DNA from: Fidelibacterota bacterium SCGC AAA003-L08 | GTDB lineage: Bacteria > Fidelibacterota > Marinisomatia > SCGC-AAA003-L08 > D37C17 | Length of the DNA stretch: 64,000 bases | Direction: 5' to 3' | Assembly (NCBI GenBank): GCA_000405805.1 | Contig: ASPJ01000001.1 | Coordinates: 1 to 64,000 of the forward strand | Shown here: positions 1-9,566 of the stretch, piece after piece | Numbering within the stretch: the first letter of the stretch is position 1 | Layout of the letters: the number at the start of each line of letters is the position of its first letter | Program-made: the position numbers and the translations under genes | The notes under the pieces: generated by a model | Database searches by the model: none | Seen by the model: only the letters and a program-made list of their open reading frames with translations | What the model was told of the DNA's origin: nothing

Positions 1-281
1 TGACTAGTATCATGCGCTCTACATCTTTCAGGTCTGAAAATACAGTCTGAAGCTAAGGGGGAGTTTAAAAAACAAGGATAGCAAAAACCCTGCGAAAATG
101 ATTTATTTGTTTTTCTGCCACAATCAATACAGCTAATTTCATTTTCATATGTTAAAATAATATATTTTTTAATGAAATCATTCATACAGACTGATTTTTC
201 TCCAAACATGAGTTCATATTGAATGGGAGATGAATGTGTTGTATGCATCTTTATAATATGTCCGGTATAATCCACCTGCAA
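1..281 (-). CDS. DUF2797 family protein, C-terminus cut by window edge
   Basis: Reading the minus strand from about 281 to the left edge gives a continuous frame of some 93 residues. It contains a cysteine-rich core: a CIDCGRKT motif, then a GFCYPCF motif, then a CIFRPERC motif. This pattern matches my memory of the N-terminal zinc-binding-like part of DUF2797 proteins, whose function is unknown. The first good ATG is at 248. Family members usually begin a few residues before the KMxT motif, so a TTG at 281 or GTG at 275 is more likely. The gene is divergent from topA. The remaining C-terminal part lies outside the window. Confidence 0.72.
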   Translation of the reverse strand, partial: MQVDYTGHIIKMHTTHSSPIQYELMFGEKSVCMNDFIKKYIILTYENEISCIDCGRKTNKSFSQGFCYPCFLNSPLASDCIFRPERCRAHDTS

Positions 282-353
282 ATATAGGGGTAAAATAAAA
301 AAAAATAATAATGCTTGTTATTTACCAGAGAAGAGTCTTTAAATTTTTATACT

Positions 354-2791
354 ATGAATAGCACACAAAAACGTATGATTATTGTTGAATCACCATCTAA
401 AATTAAAACAATAACCAAATTTTTAGATAATCAATATGTAGTTGAATCATCAGTTGGTCATATACGTGATTTACCTTCAAAAGACATTGGAATTGATGTA
501 GATAATGATTTTACAACAACATATGTAGATAGTGATAATAGCAAAGATGTTATTAAAAAATTAAAAAACAATTACAATCATGTTCTGAGCTATATATTGC
601 CACAGATCCTGATAGAGAGGGTGAAGCCATTGCATGGCATATTGTTGAATGTTTAAAACCAAAGGTTCCAGTAAAACGATTAGTATTTAATGAAATTACA
701 AAATCAGCTATTCTAGAATCTTTTAATAACCTCCGAGATATTGACTTAGATTTATTTTCTGCACAAGAAACGCGACGTATTTTAGATCGATTATTTGGAT
801 TTCTAGTATCAAAAACATTATGGTTCAATGTTAAAGGTGGATTATCAGCTGGGAGAGTACAGAGTCCTGCTATTAAGATACTGGTTGATAGAGAAAAGCT
901 CAGAGCTAAATTTGTTGAAAATGAATATTGGAGTTTGCAGGGAGAATTTACTGCATCAGATACTAATTTCACTGCGAATCTCATTACTATTAATAACAAT
1001 CCTGTTGCTACGGGTAGTTCATTTAATAAAGAAACGGGGAAATTATTAAAAGATAATATTATCTTGTTAGATAAAAATAAATCGGAAGATTTATCAAATT
1101 TAATTAAAGGGAATGATTGGTCAGTTGCATTTCTTGAAACAAAACCAGTTATGCAACATCCATATCCTCCATTTATTACATCAACTTTACAGCAAGAAGG
1201 TATCAGAAAATTAAATTTAAATGCTACACAGGTAATGAGTGTTGCGCAAAAATTATATGAAAATGGTTTCATTACATATATGCGTACTGATTCTATTAAC
1301 TTATCATCTGAAGCATTAAATGCATGTAGAACAGAAATCAAAAAACGTTATGGTGATGAGTATTTACCAGATTCCCCAAGAATTTATAAAACAAAAGCAA
1401 AGAATGCACAGGAAGCACATGAAGCTATTCGACCAAGTGGCTCTACATTTAAACACCCAGATGAACTAACCGGGCAGGTTAATGATTTAGAATTGAAATT
1501 ATATAAATTAATTTGGAAACGAACCATGGCTTGTCAAATGAAATCTGCCAAGCTTGAAAATACTACAATGCATATATCAGATAATGAACATGTCTTTGAG
1601 TCAAAAGGGAAAGTGATTACGTTTGATGGATTTCTAAAAGCATATGTTGAAAGTAAAGACTACAAAGAAAATGATGCAGATGATAAAGAAAATGTTCTCC
1701 CTAATTTAAATAAAGGGGACTCAACGACATGTAATACACTATTGCCAAAACAACATTTTACTAAGCCAATTCATCGATATACTGAAGCATCATTGGTAAA
1801 AGAGTTAGAAAAATTAGGCATTGGCAGACCATCAACATATGCGAGTATTATGAAAAAAATTATTGATAAAGGATACGTGAATAGAGAAGGAAAATCAACA
1901 CTTATCCCAACATTTACAGGCTATGCTATTGTTAATTTTTTAGAGAAATACTTTGATGATTTAGTCAATTTAAAATATACTGCACAGATGGAAGATAATT
2001 TAGATAGTATTGCAGATGGTGTTTTACATAAAACAGAATATTTAAAGCAAGTTTACTTTGGGAAAGATGAACAGGGTTTAAAAGATAAATTAGATCAAGA
2101 GTTTGACAAAAACATATCCCGAACCATCCTGAGTATTACTGAAAATGATAAAATTATTGATGTTAAAATTGGACGATATGGTATATATGCACAATTAGGT
2201 GACAAGAGAGTTACTATTGATGAATCTTTACCTCCAAGTGAATTTGATATTGATATTGTTAATAAACAATTAGCAGATAAATTAAAAGGTGATAAAGAAG
2301 TAGGTATTCATCCAGAGACAAAAGAACCTATTTATTTAAAGAACGGAAAATTTGGTATATATCTAAACTGTGAGAAAAAGAATAAAGGACTTCTCCCCGG
2401 GATGACAGAAGAGGATATTACCCCGGAAATTGCGAGTAGATTAATTACATTACCTCAATCAATTGGCGATTTTGAAGGTGATAATATTATGGTAGATAAT
2501 GGAAAGTTTGGACCATATATAAGATGCGGAAAATTAACACGATCAGTTCCAAAAGATAAAAATTTATTAGAATTATCTGAAGAAGAAGCTATTACACTTC
2601 TAAAATCAGATCCCTCTGTAGTGAAAAAATTTAAAGGTAGTGATATAGTAGTGAAAAAAGGTAGATTTAATAGAGGTGATTATATTCAGCTTGGTAAAGT
2701 TAATGTAAGTATTCCTAAGGGCGTAAGTTCTGAAGATATTAGTTTAGAAGAAGCTGAAGAACTAATAAATCAAAAATCTCAGAAAAAATAA
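354..2791 (+). CDS. topA: DNA topoisomerase I, interrupted by a one-base frameshift
   Basis: Type IA topoisomerase that relaxes negative supercoils. The first frame carries the Toprim start (VESPSKIKTI). The second frame, offset by -1, carries the acidic Toprim motif ATDPDREGEAI, SAGRVQSP, the active-site tyrosine in FITYMRTDS, and several C-terminal repeats of the form GKFGxYxxC. The break lies in the A6 run at 563-568. Adding one A gives a continuous protein of about 812 residues reading KKLKKQLQSCSELYIATDPD, typical of the family. ATG 354 is preferred; a TTG at 315 would add 13 residues with no family support. The stop sits one base before glyQS, so the two are probably co-transcribed. This essential single-copy gene is probably intact in the cell. 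Confidence 0.93.
563..569 (+). other. A-run and slippery heptamer at the topA frame break
   Basis: In the zero frame the bases read as codons TTA AAA AAC, so the heptamer A AAA AAC is in the arrangement used for -1 ribosomal slippage. A shift here joins the two topA frames exactly. A single missing A in the A6 run gives the same result and is the simpler explanation. I see no obvious strong stem-loop just downstream, but I could not fold the region. Confidence 0.5.
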
Positions 2792-2792
2792 C

Positions 2793-4253
2793 ATGGCAAA
2801 AGATAATAAACAAAAAATCATAGAAGTCTTAACCTCTATTTCTAAACAGCGAGGATTTATTTTTCAAAGTAGTGAAATTTATGGTGGCCTTGGTTCTACT
2901 TGGGACTATGGACCACTGGGTATTGAATTGAAGAGGAATGTGAAAAATCTCTGGTGGAAATCAATGGTTACTTCAAGAGATAATATTGTTGGAATGGATG
3001 CAGCAATATTAATGCATCCTGGTGTTTGGGAAGCAAGTGGCCATGTCGAAAATTTTCATGATCCCTTAGTTGATAATAAAGAATCAAAGAAGAGATATCG
3101 TGTAGATCATTTACTAGAAGATCAAGATCAGGGTGTGATTGATCAATTGGTTGATTCTATGGATAGTAAATCTTCCTATAAAGATGATGAAGAAAAATAT
3201 CAAGCTATTGTAGCTTTTCTATTAGATAATGAAAACACTAGTGATGAGATTTTAAAAAATTGTAAAGTGATTGATCCCCACACCAATGCTAAAGGCGATT
3301 GGACAAAAGTCAGACAGTTCAATTTAATGTTTAAAACACATGTTGGTCCAGTTTCCGATTCTAGTTCTGTTGTTTATCTAAGGCCAGAAACTGCTCAGGG
3401 TATTTTTGTTAACTTTTTAAATGTACAAGGAACATCAAGACAAAAACTTCCATTTGGAATTGCGCAAATTGGGAAAGCATTTAGAAATGAAATTACTACA
3501 GGCAATTTTATTTTTAGAACTCGTGAATTTGAACAAATGGAGATGGAGTTTTTCTGCAAATCTGGTGAAACGGGTAAATGGCTAGAATATTGGTCTAATG
3601 AACGTTTGGAATGGTTTAAATCACTTGGGGTAACAGAAAATAAATTACGTTTACGGCCCCATGGACCAGATGAATTGGCTCATTATTCTAGCGCATGTTT
3701 TGATGTTGAGTATCAATTTGATTTTGGCTGGTCTGAACTTGAAGGTATTGCAGATCGAGGTACCTATGATTTAGATCAACACATGAAACACAGTAATAAG
3801 AAACTTACATATTTTGATCAAGCAAATAATGAACATATTGTGCCAGCAGTGGTTGAATCATCTGCGGGTGTTGATAGAGCAGTTCTTACTATTTTAGCAG
3901 ACTCTTTTACACAAGAAGAAGTGAATGGTGAAAAACGAAATGTGATGAAGTTTGACCCCAAAATTGCTCCAATTACTGCAGCCATCTTTCCTTTATTTAA
4001 TAAAGAAGGAATGCCAGAAATTGCTAAAAAAATCACAGATGATTTAAAAAATAAATTCAGCACATTCTACGATGCAGGTGGGTCAATAGGTAAACGGTAC
4101 CGAAGGCAAGATGAGGCAGGAACTCCATTTGGAATTACTGTAGATTATGATACATTAACTGATAATACGGTAACTCTTAGAGATCGTGATACTATGGAGC
4201 AAAAGCGAATCAGCATTGACTCTATTACCAGTGCAATTTCTGATTCTGTATAA
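2793..4253 (+). CDS. glyQS: Glycyl-tRNA synthetase, dimeric type
   Basis: Class II aminoacyl-tRNA synthetase charging tRNA-Gly. At 486 residues it fits the single-chain alpha2 type, not the bacterial alpha2beta2 glyQ/glyS type. The N-terminus has RGFIFQSSEIYGGLGSTWDY, typical of the family. Motif 2 appears as GKAFRNEIT, and motif 3-like and anticodon-binding parts follow (ESSAGVDRA, then YDAGGSIGKRYRRQDEAGTP). The insert around residues 95-165 is the normal family insertion. It starts one base after the topA stop. It converges on the peroxiredoxin gene with only four bases between the two stop codons. Confidence 0.96.
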   Translation: MAKDNKQKIIEVLTSISKQRGFIFQSSEIYGGLGSTWDYGPLGIELKRNVKNLWWKSMVTSRDNIVGMDAAILMHPGVWEASGHVENFHDPLVDNKESKKRYRVDHLLEDQDQGVIDQLVDSMDSKSSYKDDEEKYQAIVAFLLDNENTSDEILKNCKVIDPHTNAKGDWTKVRQFNLMFKTHVGPVSDSSSVVYLRPETAQGIFVNFLNVQGTSRQKLPFGIAQIGKAFRNEITTGNFIFRTREFEQMEMEFFCKSGETGKWLEYWSNERLEWFKSLGVTENKLRLRPHGPDELAHYSSACFDVEYQFDFGWSELEGIADRGTYDLDQHMKHSNKKLTYFDQANNEHIVPAVVESSAGVDRAVLTILADSFTQEEVNGEKRNVMKFDPKIAPITAAIFPLFNKEGMPEIAKKITDDLKNKFSTFYDAGGSIGKRYRRQDEAGTPFGITVDYDTLTDNTVTLRDRDTMEQKRISIDSITSAISDSV

Positions 4254-4257
4254 ATAA

Positions 4258-4719
4258 TTATTCATTAAGAAGATTTAGTATATCCTTTGCATGTGACATT
4301 GTTTTTACTTTTTCAATAACATGCTCAATTTTTCCATCTTCATCAATTATATATGTAATGCGAGAAATACCCATATATTCTCTGCCCATGAATTTTTTCT
4401 TTCCCCATACACCATAAGCTTCTAACATTGCATGTGATTCATCAGATAATAGGTCATAAGGAAAATTTTGTTTGTCACAGAATTTTTTTTGTTTATTAAC
4501 TGGATCAGCTGACACACCTAATATTATAATATTTTGATCTTCAAATTTTTTGAATTCATCACGGAATCCTTTACCTTCAATTATTCAGCCAGGGGTATTG
4601 GCTTTAGGATAAAACCAGATAATAATTTTCTGGCCTTTTAAGTCTGATAAGGATATCGTTTGATCATTTTGATTGGGCAAATTAAAATCTGGCGCATTAT
4701 TTCCAACTTCTAATAACAT
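4258..4719 (-). CDS. bcp: Bcp/PrxQ-type thiol peroxidase, probable selenoprotein (in-frame TGA at residue 45)
   Basis: Thioredoxin-fold peroxidase reducing hydrogen and organic peroxides. From ATG 4719, with an AGGAGA ribosome site just upstream, the frame reads through one TGA (4587-4585) to TAA at 4258, giving 153 residues. The TGA falls in FYPKANTPG-TGA-IIEG, exactly where Bcp proteins carry the peroxidatic cysteine (residue 45 in E. coli Bcp). No other stop interrupts the frame. The usual resolving cysteine five residues on is a lysine here. Cys81 lies 36 residues after the TGA, the spacing I recall for PrxQ enzymes with the resolving cysteine in helix 3. Translation as selenocysteine is inferred. 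A TGT/TGC to TGA read error is the alternative. A glutaredoxin gene, a possible reductant, is divergent next door. Confidence 0.88.
4550..4580 (-). promoter_or_regulatory. Candidate bacterial SECIS hairpin after the bcp TGA
   Basis: Bacterial selenocysteine insertion needs a stem-loop just downstream of the UGA with guanines in its apical loop. On the mRNA, a TTGAA arm (4580-4576) can pair with TTCAA (4554-4550). An inner GG (4575-4574) can pair with CC (4564-4563), leaving a loop that contains GG about 16-17 bases after the UGA. The pairing is weak and asymmetric. I could not compute its stability, so this is only a candidate. Confidence 0.35.
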
Positions 4720-4791
4720 TTTTTCTCCTAAATAATTAATATTGAAATTAGATTTACGTTCTTAAATTACCAAGCATTAAGGGGAATTAAA

Positions 4792-5040
4792 ATGGTTAAA
4801 ATATATTCGACATCATGGTGCCCGTCCTGCGTATCTTCAAAGAGACTATTGGAAGAAAAAAACATTGAATTCGAAGAAATTAATATTGAAGAAATAGGCA
4901 TGACTAGAGAACAATTATTTAAAATTACTGGTGGAATGTCAGTGCCACAAATTATTATTAATAATAAATCTATTGGTGGTTTTAATAATTTATTTGAACT
5001 TAGCCAGTCAGGAAAACTATTAGAGCTATTAAGTAAATGA
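4792..5040 (+). CDS. Glutaredoxin, dithiol CPSC type
   Basis: Small 82-residue glutaredoxin. The N-terminal strand leads into the active site WCPSC (Cys11 and Cys14), and the conserved cis-proline is in MSVPQIII, followed by the GG motif in IGGFNNL. It should reduce disulfides or glutathionylated thiols, and could recycle the neighbouring peroxiredoxin, from which it is divergently transcribed. An AAGGGG ribosome site precedes the ATG. The gene ends in TGA (5038-5040), which overlaps the ATG of the next gene as ATGA. This shows that TGA is a working stop codon in this genome. Confidence 0.9.
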   Translation: MVKIYSTSWCPSCVSSKRLLEEKNIEFEEINIEEIGMTREQLFKITGGMSVPQIIINNKSIGGFNNLFELSQSGKLLELLSK

Positions 5041-5675
5041 AATTTCTTTCAGAAGACATATTAGTATATTGTAAAGAACATTCTCATGAGGACTCTGCAT
5101 TATTGGAAGAATTAATTGATTATACTCATCAAACTGAAGATGTTCCTCAAATGATTTCCGGGAGTCATGTTGGTAATTTTTTGCAAGGGTTAATTAAAAT
5201 GAGTAAGGCAAAAAAAATTTTAGAAGTTGGAATGTTTACAGGTTACAGTGCATTGAAGATGGCAGAAGTATTACCAAAAGATGGAGTCATTCATACTTGT
5301 GAATTAATGGAGCGGCATGTGCAAACAGCATCTTCATTTTTTAATCGTTCACAATATAAAGATAAAATTAAAATTTTTGAAGGAGAAGCAAATAGTACTT
5401 TAGAACAATTAAAAATTGATTCTTATGATTTCGTATTTATAGATGCAGATAAACAAAATTATTGTGAATATTATAAAAAATCTATTAAGCTATTACAGCC
5501 AGGTGGAATTATTATATTAGATAATATGTTATGGAGTGGAGGTGTGATTAATCCAAAAGATATAGATTCTCAAGCATTGGCTGATACCGCTGATTATATT
5601 AATAATGATGATAGAGTATATAACTTTTTAGTTCCAATACGTGATGGATTAATGGTTTGTATTAAACATGAATAA
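5037..5675 (+). CDS. Class I SAM-dependent O-methyltransferase, caffeoyl-CoA OMT-like
   Basis: A 212-residue methyltransferase of the CCoAOMT-like family. The SAM-binding motif I is LEVGMFTGYSALKMA. The metal and SAM site motif FIDADKQNY and the LDNMLWSGGV motif follow in the expected order. Bacterial members methylate catechol-like small molecules or sometimes tRNA; the substrate cannot be read from sequence. It overlaps the upstream glutaredoxin by four bases and the downstream coaBC by eight, so all three are probably one transcript. Confidence 0.9.
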   Translation: MKFLSEDILVYCKEHSHEDSALLEELIDYTHQTEDVPQMISGSHVGNFLQGLIKMSKAKKILEVGMFTGYSALKMAEVLPKDGVIHTCELMERHVQTASSFFNRSQYKDKIKIFEGEANSTLEQLKIDSYDFVFIDADKQNYCEYYKKSIKLLQPGGIIILDNMLWSGGVINPKDIDSQALADTADYINNDDRVYNFLVPIRDGLMVCIKHE

Positions 5676-6873
5676 TTTAAAAGATAAAAATATTTTATTA
5701 TGTATTACTGGGTCAATTGCAGCATATAAGGCATGTGATTTATTACGCCTTTTGCGCAAAGAAGGATCTAATGTGCAGGTTGCAATGACACCATCAGCAT
5801 TAAATTTTGTTGGAGAAACATCATTTAGTGCATTAAGTAATCATGAGGTGATTACCAAAGTTTTCCCATCTAAAAAAGGGGAAACAGGTTTGGAACATGT
5901 CAACTTAGCAATAGATTTGGATGCTATTATTGTTGCTCCTGCAACTGCAAATATTTTAGGTAAATCTGCAAGTGGTGTGGCAGATGATGTTGTATCGACG
6001 TTATTATCTATATGTGAGCAGCCTACAATTTTTGTGCCAGCTATGAATTTTAGAATGTGGCAGAATAAATCAACTATTAATGCAGTAGATATATTAAAAA
6101 AACAGGGGAAAATTGTCATGAATCCTGATGAGGGGCAACTTGCCAGCCTGCATGAGGGTGAAGGACGATTCCCAGATACAAATTCGATTATTAACCAAGT
6201 ACGAGAAATATTTGAACAGCCATTACCATTAAAAAATAAAAATATTTTAATTACAGCAGGACCAACTCGAGAGCATATTGATCCAGTCCGTTTTTTATCA
6301 AATAGATCAAGTGGGAAAATGGGATATGCATTAGCTTCAGAAGTTAAAAATTTAGGAGCAAATGTTACATTGATTAGTGGGCCAGTACATATTGACCCAA
6401 TCGCAGGAGTCGAAATGGTGAACATTGAATCAACATTAGATATGGAAAAGGCGCTCAATCATTATGTGGATTCTATAGGTTCTATTGATTATATATTTAT
6501 GGTTGCAGCAGTATCTGATTATACGATTGCTAATCCTTATACAAATAAAATCAAACGTCAAAATAATATATTAGATATTCAATTTAGCAAGGCACCAGAT
6601 TTAATAGGCAATATAAGTAGAAAAACGGATGCAACGATTATTGGATTTGCCTTAGAAACAGAAAATGGTGAATATAATGCAAAACAAAAAATGGAAGATA
6701 AAGCTCTTGATTATATTGTACTGAATTATGCTAATGAAGAAAATGCAGGTTTTGAAGTGAATACTAATCATGTAATTATTTTTTCGAAAGATGGTTCTAA
6801 AAAAGAATTATCATTAGATCGTAAAGATCGAATTTCTACTGAATTAGTTAATTTTATTATTAATAATAAATAA
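5668..6873 (+). CDS. coaBC: Bifunctional phosphopantothenoylcysteine decarboxylase / phosphopantothenate-cysteine ligase
   Basis: Coenzyme A synthesis enzyme of 401 residues. The N-terminal CoaC flavoprotein half (about 1-185) shows ITGSIAAYKA, the active-site region VPAMNFRMW, and the flap region with EGRFPD. The C-terminal CoaB half (about 190-401) begins with ITAGPTREHIDPVRFLSNRS and SSGKMGYALA. It converts 4'-phosphopantothenate and cysteine to 4'-phosphopantetheine and should act downstream of the panDBC products encoded at 51.7-53.8 kb. It overlaps the methyltransferase by eight bases. A putative promoter for ruvB follows the stop. Confidence 0.96.
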   Translation: MNNLKDKNILLCITGSIAAYKACDLLRLLRKEGSNVQVAMTPSALNFVGETSFSALSNHEVITKVFPSKKGETGLEHVNLAIDLDAIIVAPATANILGKSASGVADDVVSTLLSICEQPTIFVPAMNFRMWQNKSTINAVDILKKQGKIVMNPDEGQLASLHEGEGRFPDTNSIINQVREIFEQPLPLKNKNILITAGPTREHIDPVRFLSNRSSGKMGYALASEVKNLGANVTLISGPVHIDPIAGVEMVNIESTLDMEKALNHYVDSIGSIDYIFMVAAVSDYTIANPYTNKIKRQNNILDIQFSKAPDLIGNISRKTDATIIGFALETENGEYNAKQKMEDKALDYIVLNYANEENAGFEVNTNHVIIFSKDGSKKELSLDRKDRISTELVNFIINNK

Positions 6874-6874
6874 C

Positions 6875-6903
6875 TTGACAAGCGAGTGAAGCTTTTTTGT
6901 ATA
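6875..6903 (+). promoter_or_regulatory. Candidate sigma-70-type promoter before ruvB
   Basis: A perfect TTGACA at 6875-6880 is followed after 17 bases by TGTATA at 6898-6903. This is good -35/-10 geometry in the short gap between coaBC and ruvB. It is a visual match only; no transcript data are available. Confidence 0.45.
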
Positions 6904-6951
6904 TTAAAAAGCTAACTATATAACTAATATCTGATAGATAAACACAAATTT

Positions 6952-7998
6952 TTGATCGAATCCCATAAAAATTCAAACAATGATGAACTTACGTCTCCTG
7001 AAAAAAATAATGAAGATGATCACTTAGCACAATCCTTGCGGCCCACACAATTTTCTGATTTTGTTGGTCAAACTGATACAATAGAAAATTTAAAAGTTTA
7101 CATTGAAGCTGCACAGCAAAGAGAAGAAGCATTAGACCATGTTTTATTATTTGGTCCACCAGGTTTAGGGAAAACAACATTGGCTACTATACTTGCGAGA
7201 GAGTTGAAGGTTAATATTAAAATGACTTCTGGCCCAATCATTGATAAAGCTGGAGATTTAGCAGGCATTTTAACTAATTTAGCAGATAGAGATGTTCTTT
7301 TTATTGATGAAGTTCATCGATTATCCAGTGTTGTAGAAGAATATCTATATTCAGCAATGGAAGATTATACAATTGATATAATGTTAGATTCAGGCCCAAG
7401 TGCGCGCAGTGTCCAATTAACTCTTAGTCCATTTACATTAGTAGGCGCAACCACGAAGCTAGGTAATTTGACTTCACCAATGAGAGATCGTTTTGGAGTT
7501 GTTCTAAGGCTTGATTTTTATGATGTGGAAGATTTAGAAAAAATTATTAAACGCTCTTCTAAAATTTTAGATATTGCTATAGATAATAAAGGCGCTCTAG
7601 AAATTGCACGCAGATCACGCGGCACTCCAAGGATTGCTAATAGATTACTTAGAAGGGCTCGAGATTTTGCTCAAGTAAATGCTGATGGTAATATTGATTA
7701 TAGCATTGCCCAGGATGCATTAGATAAATTAAAAATTGACCAGAATGGGTTAGATGAAATGGATAGGCGTATTTTATTTTCATTAGTTTCCAAATTCAAT
7801 GGAGGACCAGTTGGCCTAGAGTCTTTAGGAGTAGCCATTTCAGAAGATGCAAAAACAATTGGAGAAGTTTATGAACCATATTTAATTAAAGAAGGATTCA
7901 TCCAACGAACATCTCGAGGACGAATTGCTTTAGATAAAACGTATAAATATTTAGGATTAAATAATACTAATATTAATCAAACTAAAATTTTTGATTAG
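6952..7998 (+). CDS. ruvB: Holliday junction branch migration helicase RuvB
   Basis: AAA+ hexameric motor that drives Holliday junction migration together with RuvA. Visible motifs are Walker [10 protein letters not shown], Walker B FIDEVHRL, a sensor 1-type GATTKLG, and the arginine-finger region SPMRDRFG. The C-terminal winged helix has [12 protein letters not shown] and the TSRGRIAL motif. It is 348 residues, a normal length. No ATG lies before the Walker region, so I use TTG 6952, which leaves a short acidic, asparagine-rich leader. queA follows 12 bases later and is probably co-transcribed. Confidence 0.96.
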   Translation: MIESHKNSNNDELTSPEKNNEDDHLAQSLRPTQFSDFVGQTDTIENLKVYIEAAQQREEALDHVLLFGPPGLGKTTLATILARELKVNIKMTSGPIIDKAGDLAGILTNLADRDVLFIDEVHRLSSVVEEYLYSAMEDYTIDIMLDSGPSARSVQLTLSPFTLVGATTKLGNLTSPMRDRFGVVLRLDFYDVEDLEKIIKRSSKILDIAIDNKGALEIARRSRGTPRIANRLLRRARDFAQVNADGNIDYSIAQDALDKLKIDQNGLDEMDRRILFSLVSKFNGGPVGLESLGVAISEDAKTIGEVYEPYLIKEGFIQRTSRGRIALDKTYKYLGLNNTNINQTKIFD

Positions 7999-8010
7999 AA
8001 AGGAATTTAA

Positions 8011-9069
8011 ATGTTTTTTGGTGCTGTAGAAAAACCCCCTCGTTTATCGGAATTTGAATTAGAAGTTCCTGAAAAATTAATAGCGGATCATCCATCCCAA
8101 AGACGAGATGGATGTAAGCTCATGGTATTAGATACAAAAGAAGAAACAATTACTCATAGGAAATTTTCTAATATAGTTGATTATTTTAAGAAAGGTGATG
8201 TTTTAGTTGTAAATAATACGAAAGTATATCCTGCGCGATTATATGCAACCAAGGATCGCTCTTCATCTAAAGTAGAAGTTTTTTTATTACGAGAGTTATC
8301 ATCTGATTTATGGGAAGCGATGGTTAAACCTGCACGAAAAGTTAGAATAGGTAATAAACTGATTTTTGGTGAAGGCATTGAGTGTGATGTGATTGACAAT
8401 ACTATATCAGGAGGAAGAGTATTACGGTTTGAGCATAATACAGAAAATTTACATAAGTTCATTGAGAAAAATGGCTTGTCACCGCTTCCGCCATATATTA
8501 AACGAGACCCTATACCTTCTGATAAAAAAAACTATCAAACTGTATATGCAACAGAGCGTGGCTCCGTTGCTGCACCAACAGCAGGAATTCATTTTTCTAA
8601 TGCATTATTAAAAAAAATAAAGGCTAAAGGTGTAAAGATTGCCAATGTTACGCTACATATAGGTTTAGGAACATTCAAACCAATTATGGTTGAAGATTTA
8701 ACTAGACATCAAATGGATTCTGAATATTTTAGTGTTCCACCAGAAACAGCAGCAATTATTAATGATGCTCGGGAAAAGAAAAAAAATATTATTACAGTAG
8801 GAACATCAACAGTGAGGACATTGGAAACAGTAGTAGTAGCTGGATTTCAAATTACTGCTAAAGAGGGTTGGACTGATAAATTCATTTATCCTCCTTATGA
8901 ATTTAAGATGTGTGATAAGTTAATTACTAATTTTCATCAACCTAAATCTACTTTAATGATGATGGTATCAGCATTTTCTAATAAAGATTTAGTGATGCGT
9001 GCCTATAAAGAAGCCATTGCAAAAAAATATCGATTTTATTCATATGGTGATGCAATGATCTGCATATAG
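8011..9069 (+). CDS. queA: S-adenosylmethionine:tRNA ribosyltransferase-isomerase
   Basis: Queuosine pathway enzyme that transfers the ribosyl moiety of SAM to preQ1 in tRNA, giving epoxyqueuosine. The 352 residues show the family hallmarks VNNTKVYPARLY, LPPYIKR, YATERGSVAAPTAGIHF, HIGLGTFKPI, NFHQPKSTLMMMVSAF and FYSYGDAM. An AAAGGA ribosome site precedes the ATG. An intact A8 run at 8610-8617 inside this gene is a useful control for the broken A-runs elsewhere. ispF follows two bases after the stop. Confidence 0.96.
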   Translation: MFFGAVEKPPRLSEFELEVPEKLIADHPSQRRDGCKLMVLDTKEETITHRKFSNIVDYFKKGDVLVVNNTKVYPARLYATKDRSSSKVEVFLLRELSSDLWEAMVKPARKVRIGNKLIFGEGIECDVIDNTISGGRVLRFEHNTENLHKFIEKNGLSPLPPYIKRDPIPSDKKNYQTVYATERGSVAAPTAGIHFSNALLKKIKAKGVKIANVTLHIGLGTFKPIMVEDLTRHQMDSEYFSVPPETAAIINDAREKKKNIITVGTSTVRTLETVVVAGFQITAKEGWTDKFIYPPYEFKMCDKLITNFHQPKSTLMMMVSAFSNKDLVMRAYKEAIAKKYRFYSYGDAMICI

Positions 9070-9071
9070 CA

Positions 9072-9566
9072 ATGAGTGATTTTAGAATTGGACATGGCTA
9101 TGATGTTCATAAACTTGTTGAATCTATCCCATTAGTTATATGTGAAATTCCAATTAATTCTCTAAAGGGTTCATTAGGACATAGTGATGGCGATGTAGGA
9201 CTTCATGCAATTTGTGATGCAATTCTTGGAGCCTTAGCATTAGGTGATTTAGGAACGTATTTTCCATCTTCAGACTTAAAGTGGAAAGGAGCAGATAGCA
9301 GCAGTTTCCTTGATGATGTATTAAGATTAATGGATTGTGAGGGGTATTCTATTAATAATATTGACTGTACAATTATTTTACAATCTCCTCATATTAATAA
9401 ATATATTCCCAAAATGAGACAAAATATTGCAGACGCATGTCATGTAAATATTAATCAAATATCAGTTAAGGCTACTACCACGGATAAGTTAGGTTCAATC
9501 GGCAGGGAGGAAGGTATCGCGGCATCTGCAATTGTGTTATTAAAAAAAGATAGTCATGAACATTAA
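9072..9566 (+). CDS. ispF: 2-C-methyl-D-erythritol 2,4-cyclodiphosphate synthase
   Basis: MEP isoprenoid pathway enzyme that cyclises CDP-ME 2-phosphate with release of CMP. At 164 residues it has the zinc-binding GHGYDVHKL motif, the HSDGDVGLHAICDAI motif, and the C-terminal KATTTDKLGSIGREEGIAASA motif spread over residues 135-155. Its 3' end overlaps gltX by 11 bases. ispE, another MEP gene, lies 3 kb downstream in the same run. Confidence 0.96.
   Translation: MSDFRIGHGYDVHKLVESIPLVICEIPINSLKGSLGHSDGDVGLHAICDAILGALALGDLGTYFPSSDLKWKGADSSSFLDDVLRLMDCEGYSINNIDCTIILQSPHINKYIPKMRQNIADACHVNINQISVKATTTDKLGSIGREEGIAASAIVLLKKDSHEH

Noticed and set aside
553..1341. Long minus-strand open frame across the topA break
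   Set aside because: Antisense shadow. The plus strand encodes conserved topoisomerase motifs throughout this interval, in the second frame.
4258..4515. Short stand-alone gene of 85 residues
   Set aside because: It is only the C-terminal half of the Bcp peroxiredoxin, starting at an internal GTG. The frame continues upstream through the TGA to ATG 4719.
4585..4587. General reassignment of TGA (to Trp or Gly) in this genome
   Set aside because: TGA ends grx at 5038-5040 and ispE at 13405-13407 with the correct protein ends. TGG is used for tryptophan, and no other gene here contains in-frame TGA.
5841..6458. 205-residue minus-strand open frame inside coaBC
   Set aside because: Antisense shadow of a clearly conserved enzyme, with no recognisable domain of its own.
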